From: Adiantum capillus-veneris
Lineage: Eukaryota > Streptophyta > Polypodiopsida > Polypodiales > Pteridaceae
Direction: 5' to 3'
NCBI GenBank assembly: GCA_014529385.2
Contig: CM043944.1
Span: 51,533,768 to 51,597,767, forward strand
DNA: 64,000 nucleotides
Shown: positions 23,301 through 31,309 of the stretch, in pieces
Layout of the letters: each line of letters opens with the position of its first letter
Numbering within the stretch: position 1 is the first letter of the stretch
Notes under the pieces: generated by a model
The model's input: the letters and a program-made list of their open reading frames with translations, nothing else
Database searches by the model: none
What the model was told of the DNA's origin: nothing
Translations under genes and position numbers: made by a program

Positions 23301-23841
23301 GTACATATGAACTTCAAAGTTGCAAAGTCCCTAAACTTTTCACATCAGTTCCAGATTGCTTGAGGGAGTTTGCTAACTGATGCTGGCACGTGATGTTGTC
23401 ATGCTTATACATCTGAAAGCTGACTTGTTTTGCGTAGTTGCCTACTTGTAGGTGCAGTTTTCAAGAGTTAAAAATATCAAATATTGGTCAAAAGGGTTGA
23501 TGGCTTCTCCCTCGGTTTATGATTCTAGAAATCATTGGGCTAGTCCTTCACGTAGTGGGGATGTCATAGTATTATTTAGTCATTGCTATGCATGATGGTG
23601 GCGCTTAGGGTTATTTTGTCCTTTGGATGACTACTTTAGAGTGTGTCACTTTGAAGGTCAATCTTGGTTTTTGTTGGATTCCTCCAGATAATGTAGTCCC
23701 TGTATTAATGGAGTCTTTGTTTCTTCTTTCCAATGTACAGGTAAGTTCTACACTCTCACGACCGGAGCCAACGAAAGGCGGTGGGGCAAAATGCGAGATA
23801 AACTACGGACTGTTGCTGATTCTTTCGCTATTCTTCAGTAG
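8338..23841 (+). CDS. PPL1: PsbP-like protein 1, chloroplast thylakoid lumen (seven exons)
   Basis: Exons are 8338-8422, 8547-8639, 9329-9402, 9494-9616, 22631-22702, 22782-22878 and 23741-23841. All introns are GT-AG, phases agree, and the total is 645 nt (214 aa plus stop). An alternative acceptor at 8520 keeps the frame and adds 9 aa. The N-terminus is a Ser/Thr-rich chloroplast transit peptide (MASQVLLTKPSQCATC). Next come a twin-arginine lumen signal (CGRRQIVLAAGSFAASLVSL) and an ALA cleavage site. The mature PsbP domain starts APSGYQFVLDKFDKYQFLYP and contains KDVIEPLESVSVNI, NYTRHAVSTVTIADG and FYTLTTGANERRW, as in plant PPL1. PPL1 helps photosystem II repair after photodamage in Arabidopsis. 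There are no stops or frameshifts, so I judge it functional despite the 13-kb intron 4. Confidence 0.94.
9985..10480 (-). pseudogene. LINE reverse transcriptase fragment
   Basis: The minus strand reads WSTSTIVPLLKFRDPNLPTT, then GHSLAKLYASILEHEFSTWV, then STPDHIFTLRAIIEEG and IYCSFVDFR. These are the fingers of a non-LTR reverse transcriptase up to the conserved VDFRKAFD motif, where homology stops at about 9985. The catalytic domain and endonuclease are missing, so this is a dead internal fragment inside PPL1 intron 4. Confidence 0.85.
10481..10966. other. intronic DNA, no gene; diverged duplicate of intron 6 sequence
   Basis: I see no coding signal. About 10616-10740 (TAGAGTTATGACAGAAACT ... 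GGGATCATGTATTGGTACC) resembles 23020-23135 in intron 6 of the same gene. Confidence 0.6.
10967..11392 (-). pseudogene. Ty3/gypsy RNase H fragment
   Basis: The minus strand reads FPFSWGPTEVTAFQTLKEKL, then GPILTLPDLQKSFEVYCDAC, then GHVIAYESRLFSRMELTAQI, then TQWRHYLLGADFTVFTDHQS. This is the RNase H-like domain after a gypsy reverse transcriptase. It is very close to the same region of the element at 28167-35617, so it is the same family. It ends abruptly on both sides. Confidence 0.9.
11393..11639. other. intronic spacer, no gene seen
   Basis: The segment holds two imperfect direct repeats (CCAAAGGCGACATAGACC and CCAAAGGTGAAAAATACC, about 60 bp apart) and no coding signal. Confidence 0.5.
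11640..13735 (-). mobile_element. hAT-type transposase remnant (BED/DUF659/dimerisation), broken
   Basis: Blocks in minus-strand order: a BED-like end (RFCANVSVKKRKELEE, near 13560); a DUF659-like block (GEYGTIYVPPSSEALR, near 13170; HGASLIADRWSDTRKRSIHG); a catalytic-core stretch (HVTVCFCMAHCLNNFLKD, near 12780, and NFINNHNFIRC); then LDTRFAFNFLLVCRLSECQN; and a C-terminal dimerisation motif (SVSTPCLEQL then STFSHIASKKTNQLGVEKEN, near 11900). Frames change at least three times and contain stops. A possible intron lies between about 13222 and 13320. hAT transposases cut and paste DNA with 8-bp target duplications; no terminal repeats were identified here. Confidence 0.82.
13800..14060. repeat. 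degenerate GAGAGCTTGAG-type short repeats
   Basis: The phrases GAGAGCTTGAG, CTTGAGAGCAAGGGA and TTGAGAGATAGAGG recur many times in 13830-14010. No coding function is apparent. Confidence 0.7.
14061..14399. other. intronic DNA, no gene recognised
   Basis: Short opposing open frames rich in CGTTCCGG/GGAACG motifs (14145-14290) are present, but neither strand resembles a known domain. Confidence 0.4.
14400..15072 (-). pseudogene. second LINE fragment (reverse transcriptase core; upstream part uncertain)
   Basis: Around 14560-14620 the minus strand encodes KKKLYCYFVDFRKAFDIVP, the A motif of a non-LTR reverse transcriptase, followed by stops. Upstream (15072-14833), NINIAVWNFNGSFGELDHVV could be the start of an endonuclease domain, but this is weak. 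It is a different copy from the fragment at 9985. Confidence 0.6.
15073..16283. other. intronic DNA with CT- and TG-rich repeats, no gene
   Basis: A CT run lies at 15451-15474, a pyrimidine-rich tract at 15520-15620 and a TG run at 16211-16240. No frame resembles a protein domain. It is probably unannotated repeat sequence flanking the insertion at 16284. Confidence 0.5.
16284..16805 (-). repeat. 3' LTR of gypsy derivative 1
   Basis: On the plus strand it starts TGTCACAATCTTGGTCACCC and ends near TCATCATTTTGT, where sequence homologous to the polypurine tract of relatives is missing. It contains CCACGTCA motifs near 16664 and 16750. Confidence 0.8.
16806..17989 (-). other. 3' non-coding interior of gypsy derivative 1
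   Basis: TAATCGTCGTCGATTATGCG and the following CATTCAGATCACA repeats match the segment 27045-27400 of derivative 2, which in the intact relative lies between integrase and the polypurine tract. A GA-rich run sits at 17505-17525. There is no coding signal. Confidence 0.65.
17990..19384 (-). pseudogene. gag: gypsy gag of derivative 1
   Basis: The start is ATG 19384 (MDSNDESHKNQMN). Then come EYGPPRPTEYQLMEMQHLQQ, a frameshifted middle, a Ser/Asp-rich block (SSSSSYDSSDSSSSSDSND, near 18850) and the capsid region KANALAFIQQFDIAFSGGRY-like near 18620 with GNARTWWSTLLLRKEAPTKW near 18530. The end (SIQQLMGHAKRRFAMHSG, near 18220) stops before the zinc knuckle. Several frameshifts are visible. It is homologous to gag at 28950-30580. 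Confidence 0.85.
19438..19956 (-). repeat. 5' LTR of gypsy derivative 1, truncated at its inner end
   Basis: The inner end begins TCACCCCAAGAC directly after AGAAGAGAAG. Compared with derivative 2, about 37 bp holding the LTR terminus and primer-binding site are missing. The outer end TTTTGTGACA stops at 19956. Confidence 0.8.
19962..22345 (+). mobile_element. LINE retrotransposon, degenerate (endonuclease and reverse transcriptase)
   Basis: Plus-strand blocks: endonuclease-like FLCGDFNNTLDMHDS near 20665; a linker near 21200 (SELCEVRVCIQHNDKRKLDK); then reverse transcriptase QVDIEKAFDIVQWDY (21943), GFGPKLSNIVYFLYARSM, SVRQGCPLSALLYAIATHPL and an ADDS box near 22272. Many frameshifts and stops separate them. 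It is the same family as the LINE split between 24800-26454 and 37658-39008. It starts directly at the right flank of gypsy derivative 1, which may have inserted into it. Confidence 0.87.
20349..20425. repeat. short tandem duplication in the LINE
   Basis: GCATGAGTTTGCTGGTCA followed by (A/G)TGTTC(T/C)TAT occurs twice about 40 bp apart. Confidence 0.85.
22346..22630. other. 3' end of PPL1 intron 4, no repeat recognised
   Basis: This is an AT-rich, pyrimidine-rich stretch leading to the acceptor TTATGCAG at 22630. Confidence 0.6.
22879..23740 (+). other. PPL1 intron 6 with internal and cross-intron duplications
   Basis: A block near 23170-23300 (TCAATACTATGCATGATGG ... AATCTGGGCTTATCC) has a diverged partner at 23575-23690. 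Pieces also resemble intron 4 at 9865-9905 (GGGCTTATCCTGGATTCATC) and 10616-10740. Donor and acceptor are canonical. Confidence 0.75.
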
Positions 23842-24061
23842 TCTCTTTGCCACTCTCTAAAGATAGTCCTTGATCTGCTCGTGAGCGGGCAAGTTTTGAC
23901 TTCCGTGATGGTCACCCAGGTCAAACAAAGACTGTCTAATGACTTATGTGGCTGTTGTAACAAGATGATAAGCTCCTTGTAATGCAGTGAGTTTTTTTTT
24001 GTGAACTGAATTACGGATTTTTGTGCTTTTGAGCAGTACTCTCTCGCGTGCGCGCGCACAC
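23842..24061 (+). other. PPL1 3' untranslated and downstream region
   Basis: Nothing coding is seen, and no canonical AATAAA is close to the stop. An alternating CGTGCGCGCGCACACG tract lies at 24046-24061. Confidence 0.4.
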
Positions 24062-24640
24062 GTTTTATTTGTAGATCTTTGGGATTAATTTACAAGTATG
24101 TGAGGAAAACCCACAGAAAAGATCATATACAAAGGAACGAACACAGAAGTGTCCAGCTGAAGAAGATGCTAGAATCATTCTGATGTATCTCCTAGGTGAT
24201 ATCACCAACATACAAGGCGAATCGTATTATTTGCTAAGGGAGAGCTTGAAAAACTAAAAAGGATCCGCATGAGAGCGGTGGCATTAGTTGACGCCTCAGG
24301 GTCCAAGGAGCCCAATATCTGCCCACGTGAAGAAGAACGCAAATCTCTGCAAGCAAGGTGGGAGAATGCGAAAAGCCCAAAATTGTTTGTAGAAGAGCAT
24401 TGCAAGGAAACAGAGCCGCATACAAACTGATAAGTGTCGAAGAAAAGCTCTAGTCATGTAGAAATCCCATCACATTTCACTAACCGCCTCTGCTGAAGTC
24501 AAGCAGCGAACACAATGTGAAGAACAGATATGATGCGCATCGAGAAAAGTGCCCATGGGGAGAACTGCAAGCAAGCATCTCCTAAGAAACAACCGCTCCT
24601 TTAAAGGCAAGTGGCTCTACCAGAGGGTACACACACATAC
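24062..24640 (-). pseudogene. LINE 3'-end fragment (extra copy)
   Basis: This segment parallels 24800-25330: GTGAGGAAAACCCACAGAAAA at about 24100 matches GTGAGGAAAACCCATCAAAAA at 24834, and both continue through a zinc-ribbon-type (zf-RVT) region on the minus strand. It is strongly diverged with no usable frame. Confidence 0.65.
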
Positions 24641-24799
24641 ACACAGGCGCGCACACACTCTCGTGATTACAAATTTTTTAATGTGGTAGGAACTCTGGAC
24701 ATGCTACTCAAGAGGGAAATGTGATAACCCAACTACCACATTAGGGTGTTAGAAAGGTTATTTCGTTGCCCTCTTCTCTCTCTCACACACACTTTTTTT

Positions 24800-26454
24800 T
24801 GGTGAATCTTTGTGATTAAATGGGAAATCTCGAAGTGAGGAAAACCCATCAAAAAGATCAGATACAGAGGTATAATGCCGAAGTGTTCCGTAAAGTGAAG
24901 GTCCTAAAGGTAAACTTAAAAGAGCAGGGATATATCCCCAACATCCAGGGCAAAATGCAAAATGATGCGAAGGAAAGGAATTCGCATCATGCTGATGGAA
25001 CTTCGGAAAATTGCCTTAAGGCCATAGAGACCATAGACATCAACGTCTTCTCCATGTGAAGATGGGAGAATGACAAAAGCCAAAAATCGTTTGTGGAAAG
25101 TTGTCGAGGGAAAGCGGAGGCGCATACATGCTGATATGCGGTCAAGGAAGGCCCTCGTGAAACGACAATCTCAAAGCAGGTGTCTGACAGTCTCATCACT
25201 GGCTGAACATCTGTTGACACAACGAGGTGAGTTGATGCGACGCGCACTAAGGAGAGTTCCAACATGGAGAACTCCCAGTAAGCAGCGCCATAGAAATAGA
25301 CGTTCCTTCAAAGGAAAATGGCAAAACTGTAGTAAGAGCCTTCCTCCACCATTGATCTGATTTGTGCAAAGACATATCGCATTAGAATGATCAGCCAGCC
25401 AAGACATGTACATGAGAGAAGTATAAATGTTGCTGGCAAAAATGGCAACAAAAGGTATGTCCCATTAAGTCCAGTCCGACATATGGCATCCATTGGCCGG
25501 TGGTGGAATGGGCAAGAAAATAGCCAGCATGTGCTTTTCACGCACCAAATCTGACGATAATGCACGTCCAAACCAAAGCGTGCAACTGCCTAAGAAAAGC
25601 TTAGCATATTCCCAGGCAAGTTAACCACATCATAAATGTTGCTGGCAAAAATGGCAACAAAAGGTATGTCCCATAAAGTCCAATCCGACATATGGCATCC
25701 ATTGGTCGGTGGTGGAATGGGCAAGAAAATAGCCAGCATGTGCTTTTCATGCACCAAATCTGATGATAATGCACGCCCAAACCAAAGCGTGCAGCTGCCT
25801 AAGAAAAGCTTAGCATATTCCCAGACAACAAGTTAACCACATCATCCACTGTGCAGATGCCTTGGTAAGAAAGGAAATATGCTTGGCGTGGCGACCGATC
25901 AACCAGAGTACGAGAGAATGCCCATACTCCAGCATAGCGAATTCCCATTTGATTGTTGTCTGCGATGCTATCGAGCAACTGGAATGCGACCCAATCTCCG
26001 AGAGGGAGGTTTGCCAGTGACCAAAGGCGGAAGTGGTAACATGGCGGAAGTGGTAACATGCTGACATAATGAGGTAATCATGACTGTCCATGGCTAAGAC
26101 TGTTGCACAAGAGTAGGTAATAACATGGCCTTCCTCGCAAGAGCGTGGCGGGGAAGGTCCAAAATAATCAACCACTTCAAAACGCTTCAGTGTGCAAAGT
26201 TTCTCCATTGATAACAAACGAAGCCCTTTCTTTCGAGAATTAATGCGCCACAAATGAGATAATATATCAAACATAAGCGATGTGAGGCGAGGACGAAGCC
26301 AATGCAACAACGGCAAATAGAATTGAACATATGCCATCATGATGCTCAGGACAATACGGAGCCAAACATGTAATGTCCATGTGGATAGTTTCCAGGATTG
26401 TAATTTGACATTTAGGTGTTGCATAACCGATTTCACTTGCTGAGAATCGGTTAA
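24800..26454 (-). pseudogene. LINE 3' half (thumb and zf-RVT), separated from its 5' half
   Basis: From 26454 leftward the minus strand reads DSQQVKSVMQHLNVKLQSWK, then LHVWLRIVLSIMMAYVQFYL, then MFDILSHLWRINSRKKGLRL, the region after a LINE reverse transcriptase. Further left it gives the zf-RVT-like FPLKERLFLWRCLLGVLHVG and SPRCVNRCSASDETVRHLL. Its 5' half resumes at 37658 on the far side of the gypsy insertion, where IVKHLGYPIGWKV would join it with one frameshift. Confidence 0.9.
25423..25850. repeat. 209-bp tandem duplication within the LINE
   Basis: ATAAATGTTGCTGGCAAAAA starts at 25423 and again at 25632. The two units run in parallel to AAAGCTTAGCATATTCCCAG with about ten differences. 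Confidence 0.92.
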
Positions 26455-27019
26455 TTTAACAAACTTGGACACCCCAAGTCAAGATTCTACCGCGACACAG
26501 CAAAGACTCACTTCAAAATAATTCACAAAAGACGACACGGCCCAGCGTAGTTCCGTGTCAAGAGGTATTGGCCCCAAAGACTGGCGTCCCTTTTGGTATT
26601 TATTTTTATTAATCTGTGTGCAAAGTACAAAGAACCCGGTGGTGCTCACTCACAGTCTGTGCATCCAGATGCCCTGCAGAGTGAGGCCCTTGGACTTGTT
26701 TATTCTTACAAGGGATGCCCAAAAGCAAAGCTCAAAACCAAAAGCAACTGTAACAAAAGCTGCCAATGCTAATTTCGTACGGGTCCGTAAAAAGCGGAAA
26801 TCTATAGAGTGAGCGAAAAATGCGGAATTCCGTACGTTGCAGCCACATCAGCATGTCGTCGCGTTTTGTGGGTCTGTACAGTTCGTACATTGCCACATCA
26901 GCAGTCAACGCATTTGTGGGTTTCCGTACACATTGCCACGTCAACTTGTCAGCGCATTTCCCGCAGGGTTTGTGTGTGTGTTTATGTCCGGGGGCCTGCC
27001 ACATCACCAGTTTGTGACA
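26455..27019 (-). repeat. 3' LTR of gypsy derivative 2
   Basis: The minus strand starts TGTCACAAACTGGTGATGTG and ends CCAAGTTTGTTAAA. A purine tract (TTTCAAGAGGGAGGTA) precedes it. U3 holds diverged repeats of TGATGTGGCAATGTACG about 45-55 bp apart, and R/U5 contains AATAAA motifs. Confidence 0.88.
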
Positions 27020-27499
27020 TACCTCCCTCTTGAAAGAATTGTAATCGCCCTTGATTACGCTTGCAAAACAGACAGAGGCCATAAACTGTCTATGTAGACA
27101 CTGACTGTTAGTATTGACGCACTAGACATGACACATCTACCACTTGTACAAAACGACAATCACATCACAGGACATCACTTGACATCACATGACAAATCAC
27201 ATACAAATTCATTCCAAATCGCAGACCATGACCATCTGCAACGTATTTAGTAATTGCATCTAGATCCATTCCGGACCTCACGGATTCCGGGTTAACTAAT
27301 CTTTATTGCAATCATGTCTATAGAGATTTATGAGACCAAAATGCTGTAGTCATTTCGTCTTTCAGTTCCTGCACTCAATCAAGTCAAGTACAAATCAATC
27401 ATTTTCATTTTCGGGAATTCCTGTCATAAAGTCATACAACAGAATACTACTCAGCACATTAGTATCCCTGAAACCCAAAGGGGACATTAGTGACTCTAT
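27020..27499 (-). other. 3' non-coding interior of gypsy derivative 2
   Basis: The segment is homologous to 34050-34882 of the intact element: CTCCCCTCTTGTGCA at about 27540 mirrors TGCACAAGAGGGGAG at 34107. Protease sequence is fused to it, which places the pol deletion at about 27500. Confidence 0.75.
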
Positions 27500-28166
27500 T
27501 CAAAATCGGGGTAATCCGTTGACAAAGGAGCGGAGTGACTCCCCTCTTGTGCAAACCCGATGCACTAGATTCACCCTCGTTGAATTTGGGGTTCTATCGG
27601 AGTAGTTTACGTCAAGTACAATTTTTTGACCCTTTTCATTCGTCAAGGTTGCTTTCTTTGCCCGATAATCGACCATGGCGTTGTTCTTATGGTACCAAGG
27701 GACTCCTAGGAGGACGTCACAACCTTCCAAAGGCATGATGTAGAAGTCCTCGTGCCCTAAATACCCCTGACAATGTAACCGAAGTTTGCCAATGACAGGT
27801 GTAATGGCTATGTCCCGTCCGGGTGCCGCTAGAACTGCCTCTACTGGTGGTCCCATCCTGTCGGGTGTAACCTCGAGCCGTGCCGCCAATTCAGGTGAAA
27901 TGAAGTTGGCCTTGGCTCCTTCATCAAAGATAATCAGGGCTTCTTGATCTTTCACTTTGCCCCAAGCTTGGCAAAGTTATGTACTTTCATCAATTAGGCT
28001 TGGGTCAATACCCATGCAATCTGGTACCAGTCCTGCTTTCATCTTGCCTTTTCTTCCACGTTCCTACTGCTCTAAAACTCTTTGACCTGTCTTCAGTCTG
28101 CTCTTGCTGTGCCTTTTTAAGGCACTTTGCGGAGATGTGCCCTTGATCCCCGCAACCAAAACACTT
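27500..28166 (-). pseudogene. gypsy zinc knuckle (second half) and aspartic protease, derivative 2
   Basis: On the minus strand CFGCGDQGHISAKC starts at the insertion point 28166. The protease follows: DQEALIIFDEGAKANFISPE, LAARLEVTPDRMGPPVEAVL and GHEDFYIMPLEGCDVLLGVP. The active-site triad reads D-E-G where retroviral-type proteases have D-T/S-G. The frame then runs into 3' non-coding sequence without any reverse transcriptase. In the family, protease matures the Gag-Pol polyprotein. Confidence 0.88.
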
Positions 28167-28880
28167 TGTCACAAACTGATGGCGTGGCTGCCCAGTGCAC
28201 ACACACACACACCCCTGTGGCCAGCTGAAATGGTGGCTGGCAGCAAGGAAAAACCCTAAACTGCTGACGTGGCCTTGCACACCCGGAACAGGTGGCAGAG
28301 GCTTACATGTGGTAGGCTGTACAGAATCCTGCGTTTTGCGGTGCCATTTGCGGCAGATTTTACGAAAAAGCAGGACAGCTTTTGGGCCAGCCTTTTGCCA
28401 CGCAAGGGAATTAGAGAGAGAAAGCTCTTTTGCTTTATTTGCTCCACGTAGACGCGAAAGAGAGAGAGAGATTCCTTTTTGCTTTATTTTATAAAAGCAT
28501 AAGAGAGAAAGAAAGAGTCTCTGCTTTATTTTTAAGAGGGCTTTATTTATGAAAGCTTTTAAGTCTTCAGCTTTTAAAAGAAGCTTTTGGGCTCTGCTTT
28601 TGGCATCCCTTGTACTTTTAAATATGTGAGCAGGCCTCATAACTCAGAGCATCTGGACGTAGAGTCTGAGTGTGAGCGCCTGCCTGCACTCTTGTACTTT
28701 GAACGTAGATAAAGACAAAAAGAAATATCGAAAGGAGCGCCAGTCTTTGGGGCCAATATCTCTAGGCACGGAACTCCGCCGGGCTAGTGTCGAATAAATT
28801 GTGAACTGTGGATTGGTTTGAAGTGGTTATTTGGTGTTGTCGCGATAGATTCTTGACTTGGAGTGCCCAAGTCTGTTACA
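28167..28880 (+). repeat. 5' LTR of the nested chromovirus
   Basis: It starts TGTCACAAACTGATGGCGTG and ends AAGTCTGTTACA. It contains a CA run (28199-28212), a GCTGACGTGGCC motif at about 28263 and a pyrimidine/purine-rich central part. Confidence 0.95.
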
Positions 28881-28881
28881 G

Positions 28882-28893
28882 TGGTATCAGAGC
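28882..28893 (+). other. primer-binding site
   Basis: TGGTATCAGAGC begins two bases after the 5' LTR and matches initiator tRNA-Met. Confidence 0.92.
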
Positions 28894-28949
28894 ACGACCG
28901 ATTTCTCTTCTACAAGAAATCCGATGCCAAATTTTTTTCCACGGCACCT

Positions 28950-30640
28950 ATGGCTTCAGACAAAGATCAGTCGACTCCCTGTGCATTCGACGATGCGGGA
29001 AGGGATCACAACGAAGATTCAGGCAAGGAGTATTGCCCGCCTTGACCTAATTAGGTGGAGCTTCGAGAGATAGAGCGTCAACGATTGATCGGCGATGCAA
29101 CAAAGATGATGCTTAATTTTGTTGAGGACCCGAAAATGGCAAAATATATGAGCAAGCCTTCTTTGGAGGAGGTGCACACGTAGTGGCAGAAAACCACAGA
29201 ACCACCCCGAAAACCCGCTCTCAAGAAACCTCCTACTCCCAAGAAGTATACAGAGAAAGAAAATTTTGCTGAGGACCCGAAAATGGCAAAATATATGAGC
29301 AAGCCTTCTTTGGAGGAGGTGCACACGCAGTGGCAGAAAACCACAGAACCACCCCGAAAACCCGCTCTCAAGAAACCTCCTACTCCCAAGAAGTATACAG
29401 AGAAAGAATTAGAAAAGGTGGTTGATGTACGAATTGCTCAGCTTTTTGACGCGCAGAACAAAGCTAAAAAGCACGGAAAAAAGCAAAAGAAAGGCGCTGA
29501 CTTCCCGGGTTATTTGGGTCGTCAGTCTACATTTGAAAAGGCAAGAAAGCAGAAGAAGCGTGCTCGATTTGAAGGAATACCCAGTTCTTCTTCTTCTTCT
29601 ACTTCTTCGAGTTATTCTAGCTCCTCTGACTCGAGCGAAGAAGACCGAAAAGGCAAAAAGCGAAGCAAAAAGCACTGCTTTGGAAAGGGAAAGAAAAAGG
29701 CAAAGAAGTCTAAATCTCGCCCCATGAGTGACAGTTCTACATCGGACTCGTCTACAGACAGTTCAGACTCTGATGACAACAACTTTTATGCAAAGAAGAA
29801 GAATTTTTATAAAGCCAACCAGTATGACTTTCTGGAAGACAAAAGCAAGAAAGTCCGAGAGTTTAAGGAAGGTGGACAATCAATTAAATTTGACACTTTT
29901 TCTGGTTATAGAGATGCTTCGAAGGCTTTGTCTTTTGTACAACAATTTGACATCGCTTTCGCGGGAGGGTGTTACTCAGAGCACTCTAAGATTCGGAGAG
30001 CTACTTCTTACTTTAAGGGGAATGCTCGAACTTGGTGATCCACGCTTCTATTAAGCAAGACTGCTCCAGTTAAATGGCTGAAATTCAAGAGGCTTTTTAT
30101 TTCTTCTTGGCTGAATCCAAAGTATGACCGTGATATACGAACTGCTTGGAATCATCTTCGGATGACCAAGAAGGATACAATGGACGCTTATTGCGAGAGA
30201 TTCTGAAGCTCTTTTCTACCTGCCTCTTCATTTAAGATCTCGTTCAAGGAACAGATTGAGTGGTTTACCTTGGGTCTACCTACAGAGATCCGAGATCACT
30301 ACTTGGAACAGAAGTCGGCTTCCATTCAGGAGTTGATGAGTAATGCGAAACGGGGTTTTGCCATTCACTCTAGCAGTCTAACCTACCCACCGATGAGATC
30401 ATGACACAAAGAGCCGAACAGACTTCGACAAATGAAAGTAGAAAGAGAAAGAGTAACCCAGAAAAGAAGGATGCACGACCCAAGCTTACTCCTCAGGAGC
30501 GGGCTTGCTACATCAGGGAAGGGAAGTGCTTTGGATGCGAGGAAACTGGACATATCTCTGCAAAGTGCCCTAAACAGGCATAGAAAGAACAAAACGACAA
30601 GGACGAAGAAAGGCCTGAGAGTTCGAGAGCAGCTAAGGAA
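28950..30640 (+). pseudogene. gag: chromovirus gag with Ser-rich region and zinc knuckle
   Basis: The start is ATG 28950 (MASDKDQSTPCAFDDAG). Stops at about 29043 and 29052, in the first copy of a 147-bp duplication, and at 30036 break the frame. Order: N-terminal coiled part (KMAKYMSKPSLEEVHTQW); basic stretch; long Ser/Asp block (about 29580-29780); capsid FDTFSGYRDASKALSFVQQF and FKGNARTW (30015-30038); then MTKKDTMDAYCERF and EQIEWFTLGLPTEIRDHYLE. The zinc knuckle CFGCEETGHISAKC is at 30529-30570. In the family, gag forms the particle and binds RNA through the knuckle. Confidence 0.9.
29115..29408 (+). repeat. 147-bp in-frame tandem duplication in gag
   Basis: The unit starts AATTTTG(T/C)TGAGGACCCG at 29115 and 29262, a 49-codon period. 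Both units encode EDPKMAKYMSKPSLEEVHT. The first copy has TAG where the second has CAG. Confidence 0.95.
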
Positions 30641-30658
30641 CGTGGAAGAAAAGGCAAG

Positions 30659-31309
30659 ATGAAAACAGGACTGGTTCCAGATTACGTGGGTACCGATCCC
30701 AGCACGATGGACGAGAGTACAGAACTTTGTCGAGCTTGGGGCAAAGTGAAAGATCAAGAAGCCCTGATCTTCTTTGATGGAGGAGCCAAGGCCAACTTCA
30801 TTTCACCGAAATTGGCGGCACGGCTCGAGATCAGTCCCAATTGGATGAGACCACTTGCGGAGATAGTTCTAGCGGCACCTGGCATGGACGTAGCCATTAC
30901 ACTTGTCATTGGCAAAGTTCGGTTGCATTGTCAGGGGTATTTGGGGCATGAGGACCTTTACATAATGCCTTTGGAAGATTGTGGTGTTCTCTTGGGAATT
31001 CCCTGGTACCACAAGAACAATGCCGTGGTCGACTATCGGGCGAGGAAAGCGACATTGACTACAGAGAAGGGCAGAACCATTGTACTCGATATAAAACTGA
31101 AGGGCGAGTCCGTCCCTATTGTATCGGCTTCGGCCATTTCTAAATTAATGAAATCCAGTCTGTTTGTTTACTCGATCTTTTTGAAAGAGTTGAGTGATGA
31201 GGATATTACAAATATGTCTGAACTTGATAAAGAACGCCAAGATTTTCTCCTCTCATGCCGATTGCTTCTCAGAGGGCCTGCTAGGCGAGCTACCACCTGC
31301 TCATCCTGA
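30659..31309 (+). pseudogene. chromovirus protease region
   Basis: WGKVKDQEALIFFDGGAKAN then FISPKLAARLEISPNWM is the retropepsin core. The catalytic triad reads D-G-G. Downstream GHEDLYIMPLEDCGVLLGIP then WYHKNNAVVDYRARKATL matches derivative 2. The frame then slips just before ATTCSS; the correct linker continues in another frame (DHTIDLIPGSTPPNWPPYRV). Confidence 0.9.

Noticed and set aside
28882-28893. Possible tRNA gene at the TGGTATCAGAGC sequences
   Set aside because: Only the 12-18 bases complementary to the tRNA end are present; these are primer-binding sites next to LTRs.
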